NCBI GenBank assembly: GCA_036245525.1
Contig: BTPG01000006.1
Location: forward strand, 75,498,727 to 75,562,726
DNA length: 64,000 nucleotides
From: Semisulcospira habei
Taxonomy: Eukaryota; Mollusca; Gastropoda; Semisulcospiridae
Reading direction: 5' to 3'
Shown here: positions 1 to 13,215 of the stretch, piece by piece
Position numbering within the stretch: position 1 is the stretch's first letter
How the letters are laid out: each line of letters opens with the position of its first letter
Notes under the pieces: model-generated
Told to the model about the DNA's origin: nothing
Databases searched by the model: none
The model's input: the letters and a program-made list of their open reading frames with translations, nothing else
Translations under genes and position numbers: made by a program

Positions 1-59
1 TTTGAAAGTGCAAGTCTGAAGGGAGTCTGGCTTGTTTGTGCATCGTAAATTCGAAATGT

Positions 60-252
60 TAGTTTGTCTGCATTATAGAAACTTGACAAAGACACGCTTA
101 AACAAACAAAGAACAAACAAAATAAACAGACAAACTAACGAGCAAACAAACAAACAAACAAGTGAGCGGACAAACGAACGAATAAACGAACAAACTAACC
201 ATCCGATTAACCAACACATAAATAAACAAATAAATAAATAAATAAATAAAAT
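60..252. repeat. A-rich degenerate AAAC/AAAT tract
   Basis: Low-complexity sequence made of imperfect AAAC, AAAG and finally AAAT tetranucleotides. The open frames here are repeat artefacts and not genes. Confidence 0.85.
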
Positions 253-290
253 AGCACATTGAAGTGACGTGTGCCAGTAAAATCTAAATA

Positions 291-455
<165 letters not shown>

Positions 456-712
456 CATACATGCACGCGAGTGCACTTCTACCTCATCAATCAAGAACAC
501 AGCGTAATTCTAGAGCCCCGATCAAGACCGAAAATACACAGGGGACAAGTCACTTAGAAGCACTTTCGTTTCCTCTGACACAGCTTTTTGTCAATGTGGA
601 AAGACAACAGTATTGAGTTTCTAAAACTCTCTCCTGCTCGCATAAGTAATTGGGGAAAGATTTGACAGGTGGGTAAATCAGAATTACGGCAGCGTACTAA
701 ATCAGAGGTACC

Positions 713-713
<1 letters not shown>

Positions 714-770
<57 letters not shown>
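714..770. repeat. (CA)n microsatellite
   Basis: An uninterrupted CA dinucleotide run of about 57 bp. Confidence 0.95.
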
Positions 771-774
<4 letters not shown>

Positions 775-862
775 ACACTGAAAGTGCTCAGACTTGAACA
801 CGTTGTAAATGACACATTGTCAAGACCATCTCAAGAAAAAGCCCAAACAAACAAACGGTCTT

Positions 863-1289
863 TTAACCCTACGTCTTTTAGCTGTAGGGTCCTAATTCCA
901 AAATTCTGCAGTTGTCCTCTGAAGACTGCATTACAATACAAGAGACAGATCGACCATGATAGTTCAAGGGGGGGTGGGGGGTGGTGGGGGGGGGGGTGCC
1001 AGAATAACTTGAAGCCTAGATAGCTTGGCGCCCGTAGGCGCCAAGCTATTCTGGTACCAGCCTAGAACTATCATGGGGAGTTGCATGGGTGGCTAAGTAG
1101 TAGAGCGTTCGACTCTCGTGCGAAAGGTCGCAGGCTCGAACCCAGCTGGGGGTGAAAATGTGTGTCCCGTCTTTGAAATCACCTTCATGATGAACAAAAG
1201 ACGTTAAACCTTAAATGCTTAAATTTTATTTTTTAAATATCGTGGTCGATCCATATCTTTTTATGGTGTGTGGATTTTAAATGCGTTAA
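863..1289. mobile_element. B-type TTAA palindromic element carrying a SINE
   Basis: The element is bounded by TTAA at 863-866 and 1286-1289. The core palindrome, with TAGCTTGGCGCC and GGCGCCAAGCTA arms around 1021-1052, matches the other B copies. One arm also contains a G-rich expansion near 968-995. The right arm is split by a SINE at 1077-1237, which roughly doubles the usual B length of about 214 bp. No coding capacity is present; it is a non-autonomous piggyBac-like element. Confidence 0.75.
1077..1237 (+). mobile_element. tRNA-derived SINE inserted in a B element
   Basis: The insert has a Pol III type 2 internal promoter. An A-box-like TGGCTAAGTAG lies at 1090-1100 and a B-box-like GGCTCGAACCC at 1133-1143, spaced as in a tRNA. 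The 3' part holds GACGTTAAACC and an AT-rich tail. The flanks read TATCATGG at 1069-1076 and TATCGTGG at 1238-1245, an 8-bp target duplication with one difference. Removing the insert restores the B-element arm. Which tRNA it derives from was not determined. Confidence 0.75.
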
Positions 1290-1365
1290 CTCATTTGAGA
1301 AGTGCCGCATCCGGATACGCGGCTTTACGCCGCGTACCCGGATGCAGCAGGTCTCGAATGTGTTT
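1286..1365. mobile_element. C-type TTAA palindromic element, right end eroded
   Basis: It begins at the TTAA that closes the preceding B element. The core has arms CATCCGGATACGCGGC and the complementary GCCGCGTACCCGGATG, as in the C copies at 42.6 and 56.4 kb. The expected right TTAA has mutated. Confidence 0.65.
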
Positions 1366-1443
1366 GCTTCGTCACTTCCTCATTCGTCCCATCGGATGCA
1401 GCTGGTCTCGAATGTGTTACTTTCGTCACTTCCTCATCCGTCC
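1341..1443. repeat. 54-bp imperfect tandem duplication
   Basis: The right end of the C element plus adjacent TTCGTCACTTCCTCATTCGT is repeated about 54 bp downstream with a few substitutions. Confidence 0.7.
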
Positions 1444-1663
1444 TAAAAGACAGCTAAGGCTGAGGTGCATACCCAAGAGACAACAGTAAGGCGTCCGCTG
1501 TCAATCCATTATCCGCTGTAAAAGCAGCAAGAAAACGGCAGAGAGGAGCCTCCGGACAGGATTCCATGGGATTAACGCTGTCACACGGCGTTATGGGAGT
1601 GAAAAGATTTTTTAAAAGATCGGCTTTGGGGTGAAACACCAAATAAAACATGGGCATGGACTC

Positions 1664-1677
1664 GAGAGAGAGAGAGG

Positions 1678-1770
<93 letters not shown>

Positions 1771-1915
1771 GGGGGGGGGGGGTGGAGGCGCAAGGGAGAA
1801 TGAATTCATGAATAACTTGACAGGGTGATTTTTACACATGGGGGGGGGGGGGGGGGGGGGGGGGGGGGAGAGGGGAGGGGGGAGGGGAAGGGGGGGGGGA
1901 GGGGAGAGAGAGAGA
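1664..1915. repeat. (GA)n and poly-G tracts
   Basis: A GA run of about 105 bp is followed by G-rich sequence that includes a poly-G run near 1839-1868. Confidence 0.95.
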
Positions 1916-1980
1916 GAGGGACTCAAATCTCAAGACGCAATCATTTTATTGTTTAGGCCATCGGCCCATCACATGAAAAC

Positions 1981-2008
1981 TCAGAGAGAGAGAGAGAGAG
2001 AGGAGAGA

Positions 2009-2074
<66 letters not shown>

Positions 2075-2129
2075 CTGAACTGGACTGAAACTTATTTTGC
2101 ATACACGCGCACGCGCGCATGTACGCACG

Positions 2130-2186
<57 letters not shown>

Positions 2187-2208
2187 ACACATACACACAC
2201 ACACACAG
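1981..2208. repeat. (GA)n then (CA)n compound microsatellite
   Basis: A GA run to about 2075 is followed by CA/CGCA repeats. Frames crossing it are artefacts. Confidence 0.95.
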
Positions 2209-2241
2209 AGCAAGTGTTCGCCGGGCTAATCAGGCGCTATC

Positions 2242-2346
2242 CTTAACCCCTTGACTGCCACTGACGACTAATTTCGGCGGAAAAGACGCGTAGAACTTAC
2301 GTACCCCTTCCGCAGAGCAGTATCGTCAGCAGCTGTCAAGGGGTTA
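2242..2346. mobile_element. D-type TTAA element
   Basis: The ends are TTAACCCCTTGACTGCCA and a complementary CAGCTGTCAAGGGGTTAA. The interior GGCGGAAAAGACGCG is shared with the D copy at 26.6 kb. About 105 bp long, with no coding capacity. Confidence 0.7.
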
Positions 2347-2381
2347 AAAATCGAGTCATCAAACGAAACTGACAAATGTTC

Positions 2382-2620
2382 CTAACCCCTTCGGTGCCAT
2401 GCAGGTATCACGCAATGCTCGTCTGAAACCACTGCACACTGACCGAAGTGATATTCGCGTGAACAACACAGTGTACCTGGGACCAAGAATAGACTTAAAC
2501 AACCTAGGACTATCAAGAGACATAAATCCTCATGAGCCCCCGCGACTGCGGGGGCTCATGAGGGTTTATGTCTCTTGCAGATGGGTATCGACCGACTTTC
2601 CCGAGCCGTAAAGGGGTCAA
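2382..2620. mobile_element. A-type TTAA hairpin element
   Basis: The ends are CTAACCCCTTCGGTGCC and a matching right end AAAGGGGTCAA, each TTAA with one change. The central hairpin at 2514-2577 has arms of about 30 nt, based on CATAAATCCTCATGAGC. This is the longer A subtype, also seen at 8.8, 25.7, 45.2 and 52.7 kb, which shares GAAACCACTGCACACTGAC in the left half. Confidence 0.8.
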
Positions 2621-2929
2621 AGAAGGCCTCACAAATCTCGAGAATAGGGTGAAAGCGTTAAAAACATGACGGGTAAAATATTCAACCATTTCCTAAAGGT
2701 CCACTTTGTGGCAGCCTGCAGGACCAGAACCTAGACATGACCATCAAACATGTAACGCAGAGGAAGAAAAACCCATCTACTTACAAAATGTCCGTCTGAA
2801 GTCTGCAGAAAAGATCGATGTAAAACGCAGCGCGCAATCTTTCTCAAGTCCTCTGAATACGAAAAAGCGAAAGAAAAGAAAATGTAAGAAGAGGTTACGT
2901 CGAAGGGTACAAATTTGATTACGACAAAC

Positions 2930-3210
2930 ATCTCTCTCTCTCTCTCTTTTGACAACCTCCTTTCTCTTTCAGGCTGACGGTTAATTTAATAAGATGGCAC
3001 ACGTTATCTTATAAGGGCGCGTTCATTAAGTATGTATGAGAGACCTTAAAAAAAAGTCGGATTCCCCCTCCCGCCCTCCCCCCCCCCCTTTCTCTGTCTC
3101 TTTCTCTTCTCCAAACCTCCTTTCTCTCTCTCAGGCTGACATCTAATTTAATAAGACGGCACACCTTATACTATAACGGCACGTTCTTTAAGAATATATT
3201 CGAGACAAAA
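2930..3210. repeat. Imperfect 161-bp-offset direct duplication
   Basis: Blocks near 2954-3040 and 3115-3205 share ACCTCCTTTCTCT, CAGGCTGAC and TAATTTAATAAGA in the same order. The stretch between 2621 and 3307 otherwise holds only CT-rich low-complexity sequence. Confidence 0.65.
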
Positions 3211-3307
3211 AAGTATCAAAGGAGTCACATCCCACGCCCCCCTACATTATTTTATAAAAGACATTCGAATTAGAAGCAGATGAAAATAACATGTGATACC
3301 ACATGTT

Positions 3308-3521
3308 TTAACTCATTCTACCCCAGACACACCACAGGAAGATAAAGATCAACCTTGATAGTTCAAGGGTGATGCCAGAATAGCTTGGCGCCTATGGGCG
3401 TCAAGCTATTCTGGCATCACCCTTGAACTATCATGGTCGATCTGTGTCCTGCACTGCAATGCAGTCTTTAGAGGACAACGGCAAAATTTGAGGATTTCGG
3501 TGATGGGGTAGAATGAGTTAA
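3308..3521. mobile_element. B-type TTAA element inserted in a minisatellite
   Basis: A full-length 214-bp B element with TTAA at both ends. Its left end is TTAACTCATTCTACCCCAG and its right end complements this. A near-perfect palindrome is centred near 3392. It splits a 44-bp minisatellite unit: the left flank TACCACATGTT belongs to the end of a unit and the right flank TCCAATGTGTGCG to its start. Piggybac-like insertion with TTAA duplication is therefore visible directly. Confidence 0.9.
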
Positions 3522-3908
3522 TCCAATGTGTGCGTCAGAAGACTTGCCTGTACCACATGTTTTAATCTAATGTGTGCGTCACAAGACTTGCCTGTACCAC
3601 ATGTTTTAATCCAATGTGTGCGTCAGAAGACTTGCCTGTACCACATGTTTTAATCCAATGTGTGCGTCAGAAAACTTGCCTGTACCACATGTTTTAATTC
3701 AATGTGTGCGTCAGAAGACTTGCCTGTACCACATGTTTTAATCGAATGTGTGCGTCAGAAGACTTGCCTGTACCACATGTTTTAATCCAATGTGTGCGTC
3801 AGAAGACTTGCCTGTACCACATGTTTTAATCCAATGTGTGCGTCAGTAGACTTGCCTGTACCACATGTTTTAATCCACTGTGTGCGTCAGAAGACTTGCC
3901 TGTCCCAC
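3522..3908 (+). repeat. 44-bp minisatellite, about 8.8 copies
   Basis: Units start at 3522, 3566, 3610, 3654, 3698, 3742, 3786, 3830 and 3874 and differ by only a few substitutions. Each unit contains TGTGTGCGTCAGAAGACTTG and TACCACATGTTTTAA, so each carries a TTAA target site. Confidence 0.95.
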
Positions 3909-3917
3909 CCCAAAAAA

Positions 3918-4055
3918 GTAACTCATCCAGCCCGGCGCACGTATTTCCCAAATTTAGGAGGCGTCATCTAACGACTATCCACCTGTTGCAGGAGATGTAT
4001 CGACCATGACAATTCAAGGGCAGTGCCAGATTAGCTTGGCGCCGACAGGTGTGAT
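3918..4055. mobile_element. E-type TTAA element, left half only
   Basis: The left terminal sequence, the GGCGTCATCTAACGACTAT block and the first palindrome arm through CAGATTAGCTTGGCGCC are present. The second arm and right end are missing, replaced by unrelated sequence. Confidence 0.7.
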
Positions 4056-4185
4056 CAAAAAGTATCAGGACTGGTGCCATTGTAAAGGAGCTAAAATACG
4101 CAGAGTGAAGCCACTTGGCACAGACTGACATTGACACCAACCGTGCATGTGCACTAAGTTTTAACGTCCCAGCTCACTTCACTTC

Positions 4186-4228
4186 ACGTTCGCAGGGACT
4201 CATGAAAATCTACGCCTCTTGCAGATGG
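4186..4228. mobile_element. A-type hairpin remnant (one arm)
   Basis: GGGACTCATGAAAATCTACG followed by CCTCTTGCAG matches the right arm of the A hairpin. No left arm is present. Confidence 0.55.
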
Positions 4229-4535
4229 TAGTGGTTTCCAGAGGGCCTTCCCCAAATGAAAGCCCTGCAGCACCTGGCATGATCTGAATAACAAAAAGTG
4301 GCGACCTCTACAGGCCTGTTAATGAACGAAACAGGGTTGGACGGGAGATAATTGGGATTGTGTCCCCTTGCCCCACAGAACTGGGTCAAGAGTTTTCAGA
4401 TAATGCGACGGAATCTGTCTCTCTCTCTCTCTTGGCTGGTGACATATATTTTCAATATTATGTTGTTTTGTTGATGTTTTTTTTACAAGCAGCGCAGACA
4501 TGTCTTGAGGATGTCTTGTTGTCGGGACTTTAAAC
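4229..4535. other. Unassigned stretch
   Basis: No gene or recognisable element is seen. A short CT run lies near 4415-4431. Confidence 0.5.
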
Positions 4536-8225
<3,690 letters not shown>

Positions 8226-8235
8226 ATATGGAGCT

Positions 8236-8383
8236 TTTCCACAGGGGGAGAAAACCGAGGTTGTGGGTATTGGCTATACTGTTTCCCTGACTGGGAGCGT
8301 CAATATAACACAATTGAGTCCTGAAGCTTCGAGTCAAGGGCGCAACTCTTGTCACGACTTCGGTTTTCTCCCACTGTGGCTTT
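8236..8383. repeat. Inverted repeat family Q (single copy seen)
   Basis: GGGAGAAAACCGAGG near 8245 is mirrored, with differences, by CTTCGGTTTTCTCCC near 8358-8372, with a loop of about 100 bp. No second copy was noticed. Confidence 0.5.
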
Positions 8384-8756
8384 TCAGACAGTTCCTTGCG
8401 CGCCAAGACGGAAGTACGTAAAGGAAAGCAGAAGAAGGAAAGATAAGAGTACGCATCAACAAAACCGTCACGTTCAGCTGCTGTCTTCGCTAAAGAAAAT
8501 CCTGCTTGCTGCTCTCATTCTTAATTTTTGGGAGGAAACACTCAGAATCACGCCTGTCTCCCAGATTAGCTCGCTTACTTAAAAGTAATTCAGTTTAATT
8601 CAGCGAGAGAGCTCAGGCAGATGCTGCCGCCCAGTAATGGATTCCCCAAACGAATTCTAATGTCGTCAATAGACAAGGGCACGTTTTGTGTGTTCTCTGA
8701 GGCAGGTGGGACAATTTTTACGCCTAGCAAAGAACCGATTTTATGCTATCCAAATC
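8384..8756. other. Unassigned stretch
   Basis: No gene or known repeat recognised. Confidence 0.5.
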
Positions 8757-8987
8757 TTAAGCCTTTAACAGCCGGAGCAAAGGCAAGCACAAACCGGCTG
8801 CAAGAGACATAAACCCTCATGAGCCCCCGCGGTAGCGGGGGCTCATGAGGATTTATGTCTCTTGTTAGTCCTGTTTCCTCGTGCCTATTTTTGGGTCCTA
8901 TTAACAGCTATTTCTTCAAGTGAATGTAGGTCAACGTGCAGCGATTTCAAACGCGAAGTTCGTGATCATTGGCAGCGAAGAGGTTAG
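8757..8987. mobile_element. A-type TTAA hairpin element, inverted orientation
   Basis: TTAA lies at 8757 and a mutated TTAG at 8984. The hairpin at 8801-8864 is nearly perfect with ACATAAA-type arms. The order of subterminal blocks is the reverse of the 2.4-kb copy. The next A element starts immediately at 8988. Confidence 0.75.
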
Positions 8988-9178
8988 TTAACCCCTTCCA
9001 TGCCACTGTACGTACATCTTTGTTTCTGAAATGTTTGTTCATTCAACGACCAAAAGAGCCAGAACCGCGGTCAAAGTTGAAGAAGCGTCGATGCAAATTG
9101 GTCCCAGCAAGAACCTTAGGATCCACACTCCCTTGCAGTTGGATCGTGTTCATTTTTTCTCGGCGGTAAAGGGGTTAA
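8988..9178. mobile_element. A-type TTAA element with collapsed hairpin
   Basis: Clear ends TTAACCCCTTCCATGCCA and GGCGGTAAAGGGGTTAA are present. The central hairpin is reduced to a few arm bases (CAGCAAGAACCTTAGGATCC, then CCTTGCAG). Confidence 0.8.
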
Positions 9179-9253
9179 GGTGCAACACCCTGAGATCTCA
9201 GTTCTCAACGGTGTTAGATGTCATCTAAGGACCACATTACGGCTAAGGAGAGC

Positions 9254-9402
9254 GATCGACCATGATAGTTCAAGGGTGGTGCAGGAAGAACTTGGCGCCT
9301 GTAGGCGCCAAGCTCTTTCTGCACCCCTTGAACTATCATGGTTGATCCAAAAGTAGGCGCCAAACTCTTCCTGTGCCACCCTTGAGCTATCACGGTCGAT
9401 TC
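9254..9402. mobile_element. B-type palindrome with a third arm
   Basis: A B palindrome at 9254-9348 (GATCGACCATGATAGTTC and complement) is followed directly by another copy of the right arm, ending near 9402. TTAA ends are not clear. Confidence 0.65.
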
Positions 9403-9758
9403 AAATACTGTGGTAGTACCGTCAAACCTTTGTAATTCAACCACACAAGGGACCATCGCCTGTGACAGATGGTCTCATTACACAGTGACATATAAGTAGG
9501 AAAATGACCATTGGGTCAAAAATGGGTGGCCTACTTAAACAGATGATTTGTCTTGTACAGGTTTTCACATTGACAGGTTTGACTGTATGGCAGGGATAAA
9601 TGTGCTGCCAGACTACAGACTCACCTTTTTTTTACGTATATGACAGTTACGTAATTCCATACATAATGAAAAATATTACAGGTCAAAGGTTGTTCTTGCA
9701 TAAATGGTCTTATTTCACATCCAAAACTCGAATGAAAACTGCTGTGGTTTGGCAAAAG
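9403..9758. other. Unassigned stretch
   Basis: No gene or known repeat recognised. Confidence 0.5.
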
Positions 9759-9761
9759 CCA

Positions 9762-9850
9762 GTATATCTGTTGTTTTTTTGTGAAAAGCAAGATTGTCAG
9801 TGCATTACAGTTGAAAATCTCACTTTTCTAAAAAAAATGGACATCCCGGT
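9762..9850. repeat. Family I palindrome (degenerate)
   Basis: TTTTTGTGAAAAGCAAGATT and a complementary AATCTCACTTTTCT arm are separated by about 20 bp. Related copies lie at 33.0, 40.9 and 58.9 kb. Confidence 0.6.
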
Positions 9851-9985
9851 TATTGCCCAATAATAGCAGGACTGATCTGATTCGGCAAAAACCGGTATGT
9901 TCAAGTATCTCTTTGAAAATCTCGATCCTTTCACGAAATCGACAAACTGTAAAATTTGCAGCACCAGGGCTCAGCTACATTAGTG

Positions 9986-10072
9986 AACTTAGTCCTGCGC
10001 CAGCAACTAAGCAAGGTGCTCCGCTGTCGCGGAGCACCTTGCATAGTCTCTGGCGCAGGACTATGCTCACAC
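9986..10072. repeat. Family M palindrome
   Basis: GTCCTGCGCCAG is mirrored by CTGGCGCAGGAC, around a perfect central CAAGGTGCTCCGC / GCGGAGCACCTTG pair. A partial relative lies at 35.09 kb. Confidence 0.75.
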
Positions 10073-10095
10073 ATGCAGCTGACGTCAGGGATTAG

Positions 10096-10550
10096 GAATT
10101 AGGGCAGAACGAGTGTGGCGTAAAATTAAGAGTTTGAAGAAAACTTGAGAGAAGCAAAATGATGCGATCTTTTTACGTCAATCAAATTTCCTCCTGTTTG
10201 CGTCGGTAAAAGAACCCTGCTTACGTCAGCAAGATGACGCTTTTTTTACGTTTACCCTGGAACTAACCGGACTTCCACAGTCAAAGGCGCTGTCACACCC
10301 TGTTTGCGGACATTTTCCACAAGAGGTGGTTCCCTTTTCTCGCAAAGCCATGCTAGACTGATCGATACGGCCCTCGTTACGGGGAATCTTGTGTTTTCTC
10401 GTGTCACATCATTTCAAACAGTCTTCCGCAGAGACCCTGAAAACCCCCTCCCAATCAAGGGCACGGATCTAAATTGTAGTCGAGCATTAGGCACACGATG
10501 CATATTTCATTATCAGACCCTGCAACCTGCACGTCATGAGGATCACATTT
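10096..10550. other. Unassigned stretch
   Basis: No gene or known repeat recognised. Confidence 0.5.
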
Positions 10551-10697
10551 ATGCAGGTGTTCAAGGAGCGTGTGTCTCTCCCCGGTTATTCTTAGGAAGT
10601 TTCGTCTGAACCCCTATAAACCTCAAGAATCCATGCATAGAAATAAAATGGACATTACATTATGTGCAAGTGGCATAGCTCCTTATGAGCCCCTGCA
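10551..10697 (+). repeat. 147-bp segment duplicated at 11322-11468
   Basis: Nearly identical to 11322-11468, at an offset of 771 bp. Its right end lies inside the left arm of the A hairpin at 10667-10729. Confidence 0.9.
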
Positions 10698-10729
10698 ATG
10701 CAGGGACTCATGAGGATCTATGCCGCTTG
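10667..10729. mobile_element. A-type hairpin without visible TTAA ends
   Basis: CAAGTGGCATAGCTCCTTAT and a complementary arm ending CCGCTTG surround a CTGCA loop. TTAA termini were not identified. Confidence 0.65.
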
Positions 10730-10731
10730 CA

Positions 10732-11266
10732 GATGTTGGCAGTTCGTGGTTTGTGTGTCTGCTTCAGTGGCATAGTTCTAAAGCGGAGAGCGATAGTTTT
10801 TTGTAGAGAACCAGTTGATATTTCAACACCGACAATATGCCTGAGGCGCAGATTCTCATGAGCCCAAGCATGTGATTCACGGTAATCCGTACCTCTTTGA
10901 TGGTAGAGACATGGCCCATTCATACCCTCAGACTGAGGGAGTCATTCGTGTTTCAAGTGTAGTGGAGACGCGGTTTCGTTAGCAGAGCTTTCACCCCCGT
11001 GGCTAATAGCTTGCTAACTAGTTGGTACAAGATTGAAGAAAATCTCCCATCTTTCAGCCCTCCGGCCTCTGCCGCCAGCCCCTCTCTTCCCACCTACCCC
11101 ACCTACTCCCCCTCCCCCTCCCCGCCTTCCCTCCCGACCCCCTCCTCTCCCTTCCCCAGAAAAAAAATCTAGATGTTAGACCCTGTCATCAAAAATCTTC
11201 TTTACATAAGCCGATAGTTTGAACGCGTGCTTCTCTGTTTCAGTTCCTTCAAACACCTGGAACGCG
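10732..11266. other. Unassigned, partly C-rich stretch
   Basis: A CT/CCC-rich low-complexity block lies at about 11060-11160. No gene seen. Confidence 0.5.
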
Positions 11267-11512
11267 TTAAATCCTTTCATTGCCGGAGGAAAGATGAAAG
11301 CAGTCCAACTGCAAGATACATATGCAGGTGTTCAAGGAGCGTGTGTCTCTCCCTGGTTATTCTTAGGAAGTTTCGTCTGAACCCCTATAAACCTCAAGAA
11401 TCCATGCATAGAAATAAAATGGACATTACATTATGTGCAAGTGGCATAGCTCCTTATGAGCCCCTGCAGGAATCATCGCGACTAAAACCGCTACCGACAC
11501 CCAAAGGGTTAA
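11267..11512. mobile_element. A-type TTAA element whose hairpin was replaced
   Basis: The left end TTAAATCCTTTCATTGCCGG and right end CACCCAAAGGGTTAA bracket it. The left half reads normally to CAACTGCAAGATA. The hairpin is then replaced by the 147-bp copy of 10551-10697, after which A-like sequence leads to the right TTAA. Confidence 0.7.
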
Positions 11513-12324
11513 CAGGTTCTCGCAACAACAACAACCAAAAACAAAAAAAGGGGGGGTGGGGGGGGGGGGGGGGGGGGGGGAGCGGGGTCGACATGCCGGG
11601 CCGGCAACGCGTCAAAATTTGTCACCGACACCAAGACTGAAGTGCCAGCAGACAGCGGCAGACGAGAAAATCAACTTTAATTTTATTTTCTCTTTTGTTA
11701 CGACCAAACGGAATATCTCCAGGGTGCCCGTCAACTTTTCACCCTTTTCACAGAACGGAAAACACGCATAATTGAGCTGCCTTCTTTTCTTTCCTTTTCT
11801 TTTCACTACACTTCACAAAACAACAGAATGTTCGATTTTCTTCCCTTTGCGGTCGCAAGACAATAAACCAGATCGATTTTCAAAGTAAATGAAAAGAAAA
11901 GGGCCCCCTCTCTTTCCTATCTTTTTTTTTTTGTGCTTTGGCCACAGTAGATCTATGATCACTGGTCGATCATGCACACTTCTCTTTCCTGACAGTGCTA
12001 TTATCTACTTTACTTTGTAACCTTCAGATCGATTTTCGTTTTTGCTTTTGCATTTGAATTGGCGACAACGCGAGCTTACAAATGGCTGTTCTAAATAGAC
12101 TTTGTCCGGAAATTAGAAAATCAAAAGTAGGTCAAAGTTGCACGAGTATCGACGAAAAAGGTGGATTAAAAAGTTTTAAAAGAAGAAGAAAAAAAAAAAA
12201 GCCCGAAGAAATAGCGTGTTCATCTGGGTTTTTTTAATCACCCTATTTGCACCAAAAGACGACGGAGCAATGTTTTAACCTACTTATGATTTCCAAACAC
12301 CTTAAGTTTACTGTGCGACGTAGA
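11513..12324. other. Unassigned stretch with poly-G
   Basis: A poly-G tract lies at about 11550-11582. The rest is A/T-rich with homopolymer runs. No gene seen. Confidence 0.5.
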
Positions 12325-12534
12325 ATAACCCATTTAGGCCCGAGGCACTATAGCAGAAGATGGTTCGACCATGATAATTCAAGGGCAGTGCCAGATGAGC
12401 TTGGCGTCGTCAGGCGCCAAGCTCATCCGGCACTACCCTTGAATTATCATGGTCGAGCCATCTCCTGCAACTGGTTGGTACATACTCGTTGGGTGACACC
12501 TCCAAAGTTTGGCCTTTGATTTTAAATGGGTTAA
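12325..12534. mobile_element. E-type TTAA palindromic element
   Basis: ATAACCCATTTAGGCCCGAG at the left and AAATGGGTTAA at the right. The palindrome has GATGAGCTTGGCG arms, the GATGAGC/GCTCATC subtype, and carries CATGATAATTCAAGGGCAGT. Confidence 0.8.
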
Positions 12535-12544
12535 GTGAGAAAAC

Positions 12545-12718
12545 GTAACCACATACAAAGAAGTACCCAACGGAGAAAGAAACACGCTTAGAAAAGACGG
12601 GTACAACACAATTGTGTTGTACCCGTCTTTTCTAAGCGTGTTTCTTTCTCCGTTGGGTACTTCTTTGCATATTACACGCTTGGCAGTCACCTTTTTGGTC
12701 TGGTTTGTAACCACATAC
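12545..12718. repeat. Family H palindrome flanked by a 12-bp direct repeat
   Basis: The palindrome 12560-12669 contains ACACGCTTAGAAAAGACGGG and its complement. GTAACCACATAC occurs at 12545-12556 and again at 12707-12718. The right side carries the CTTGGCAGTCACC block that is also beside the H copy at 24.2 kb. Confidence 0.8.
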
Positions 12719-13215
12719 ATTGCGTTTGTTTTCCATCAACATGCGACAATAAGCAATGAGCCACACGCCAAACTGTCGCGATGCAAGGACACGAATATAG
12801 CCCACGATGAATAGACAAGTACTGACTTTGCAATTTCTGCGTGCTTTTCTTCATCACAAAATTAGTCAGACATTAAAAAATCAAGGAACACCTACCGTTT
12901 TCAGTACAGTTTTCCGTGGAGTGTAATTTCCAAATACGTCCACTTTTAATTAAAAGGTCCACTACCGCCGTAACTGTTCAAAGACACACTTCTCTAACAG
13001 ACGGTTACGAATAGCTACACACAGGTTTAGCTATGATTCGTTTAGACACCGGGACAATCCAGTTCAGCACACGTCGTCTTTATATCAAGTAACCTGACAA
13101 CGACTCCACTCCGTTCTAGAAATACAACGTTATCAGTGCGAGAAACGGCTAAAAATAGACTGACACGCTAACGACAGCGCAGAATAAATAAGCGCGGTTA
13201 CGCGTGTGCTTTCGC
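12719..13215. other. Unassigned stretch
   Basis: No gene or known repeat recognised. Confidence 0.5.

Noticed and set aside
2514..2577. A hairpins as Rho-independent terminators
   Set aside because: They are dispersed TTAA-bounded copies in a eukaryotic genome, not associated with gene ends or T tracts.
3522..3908. Possible CRISPR array
   Set aside because: The 44-bp units are contiguous with no unique spacers, and the DNA is metazoan.
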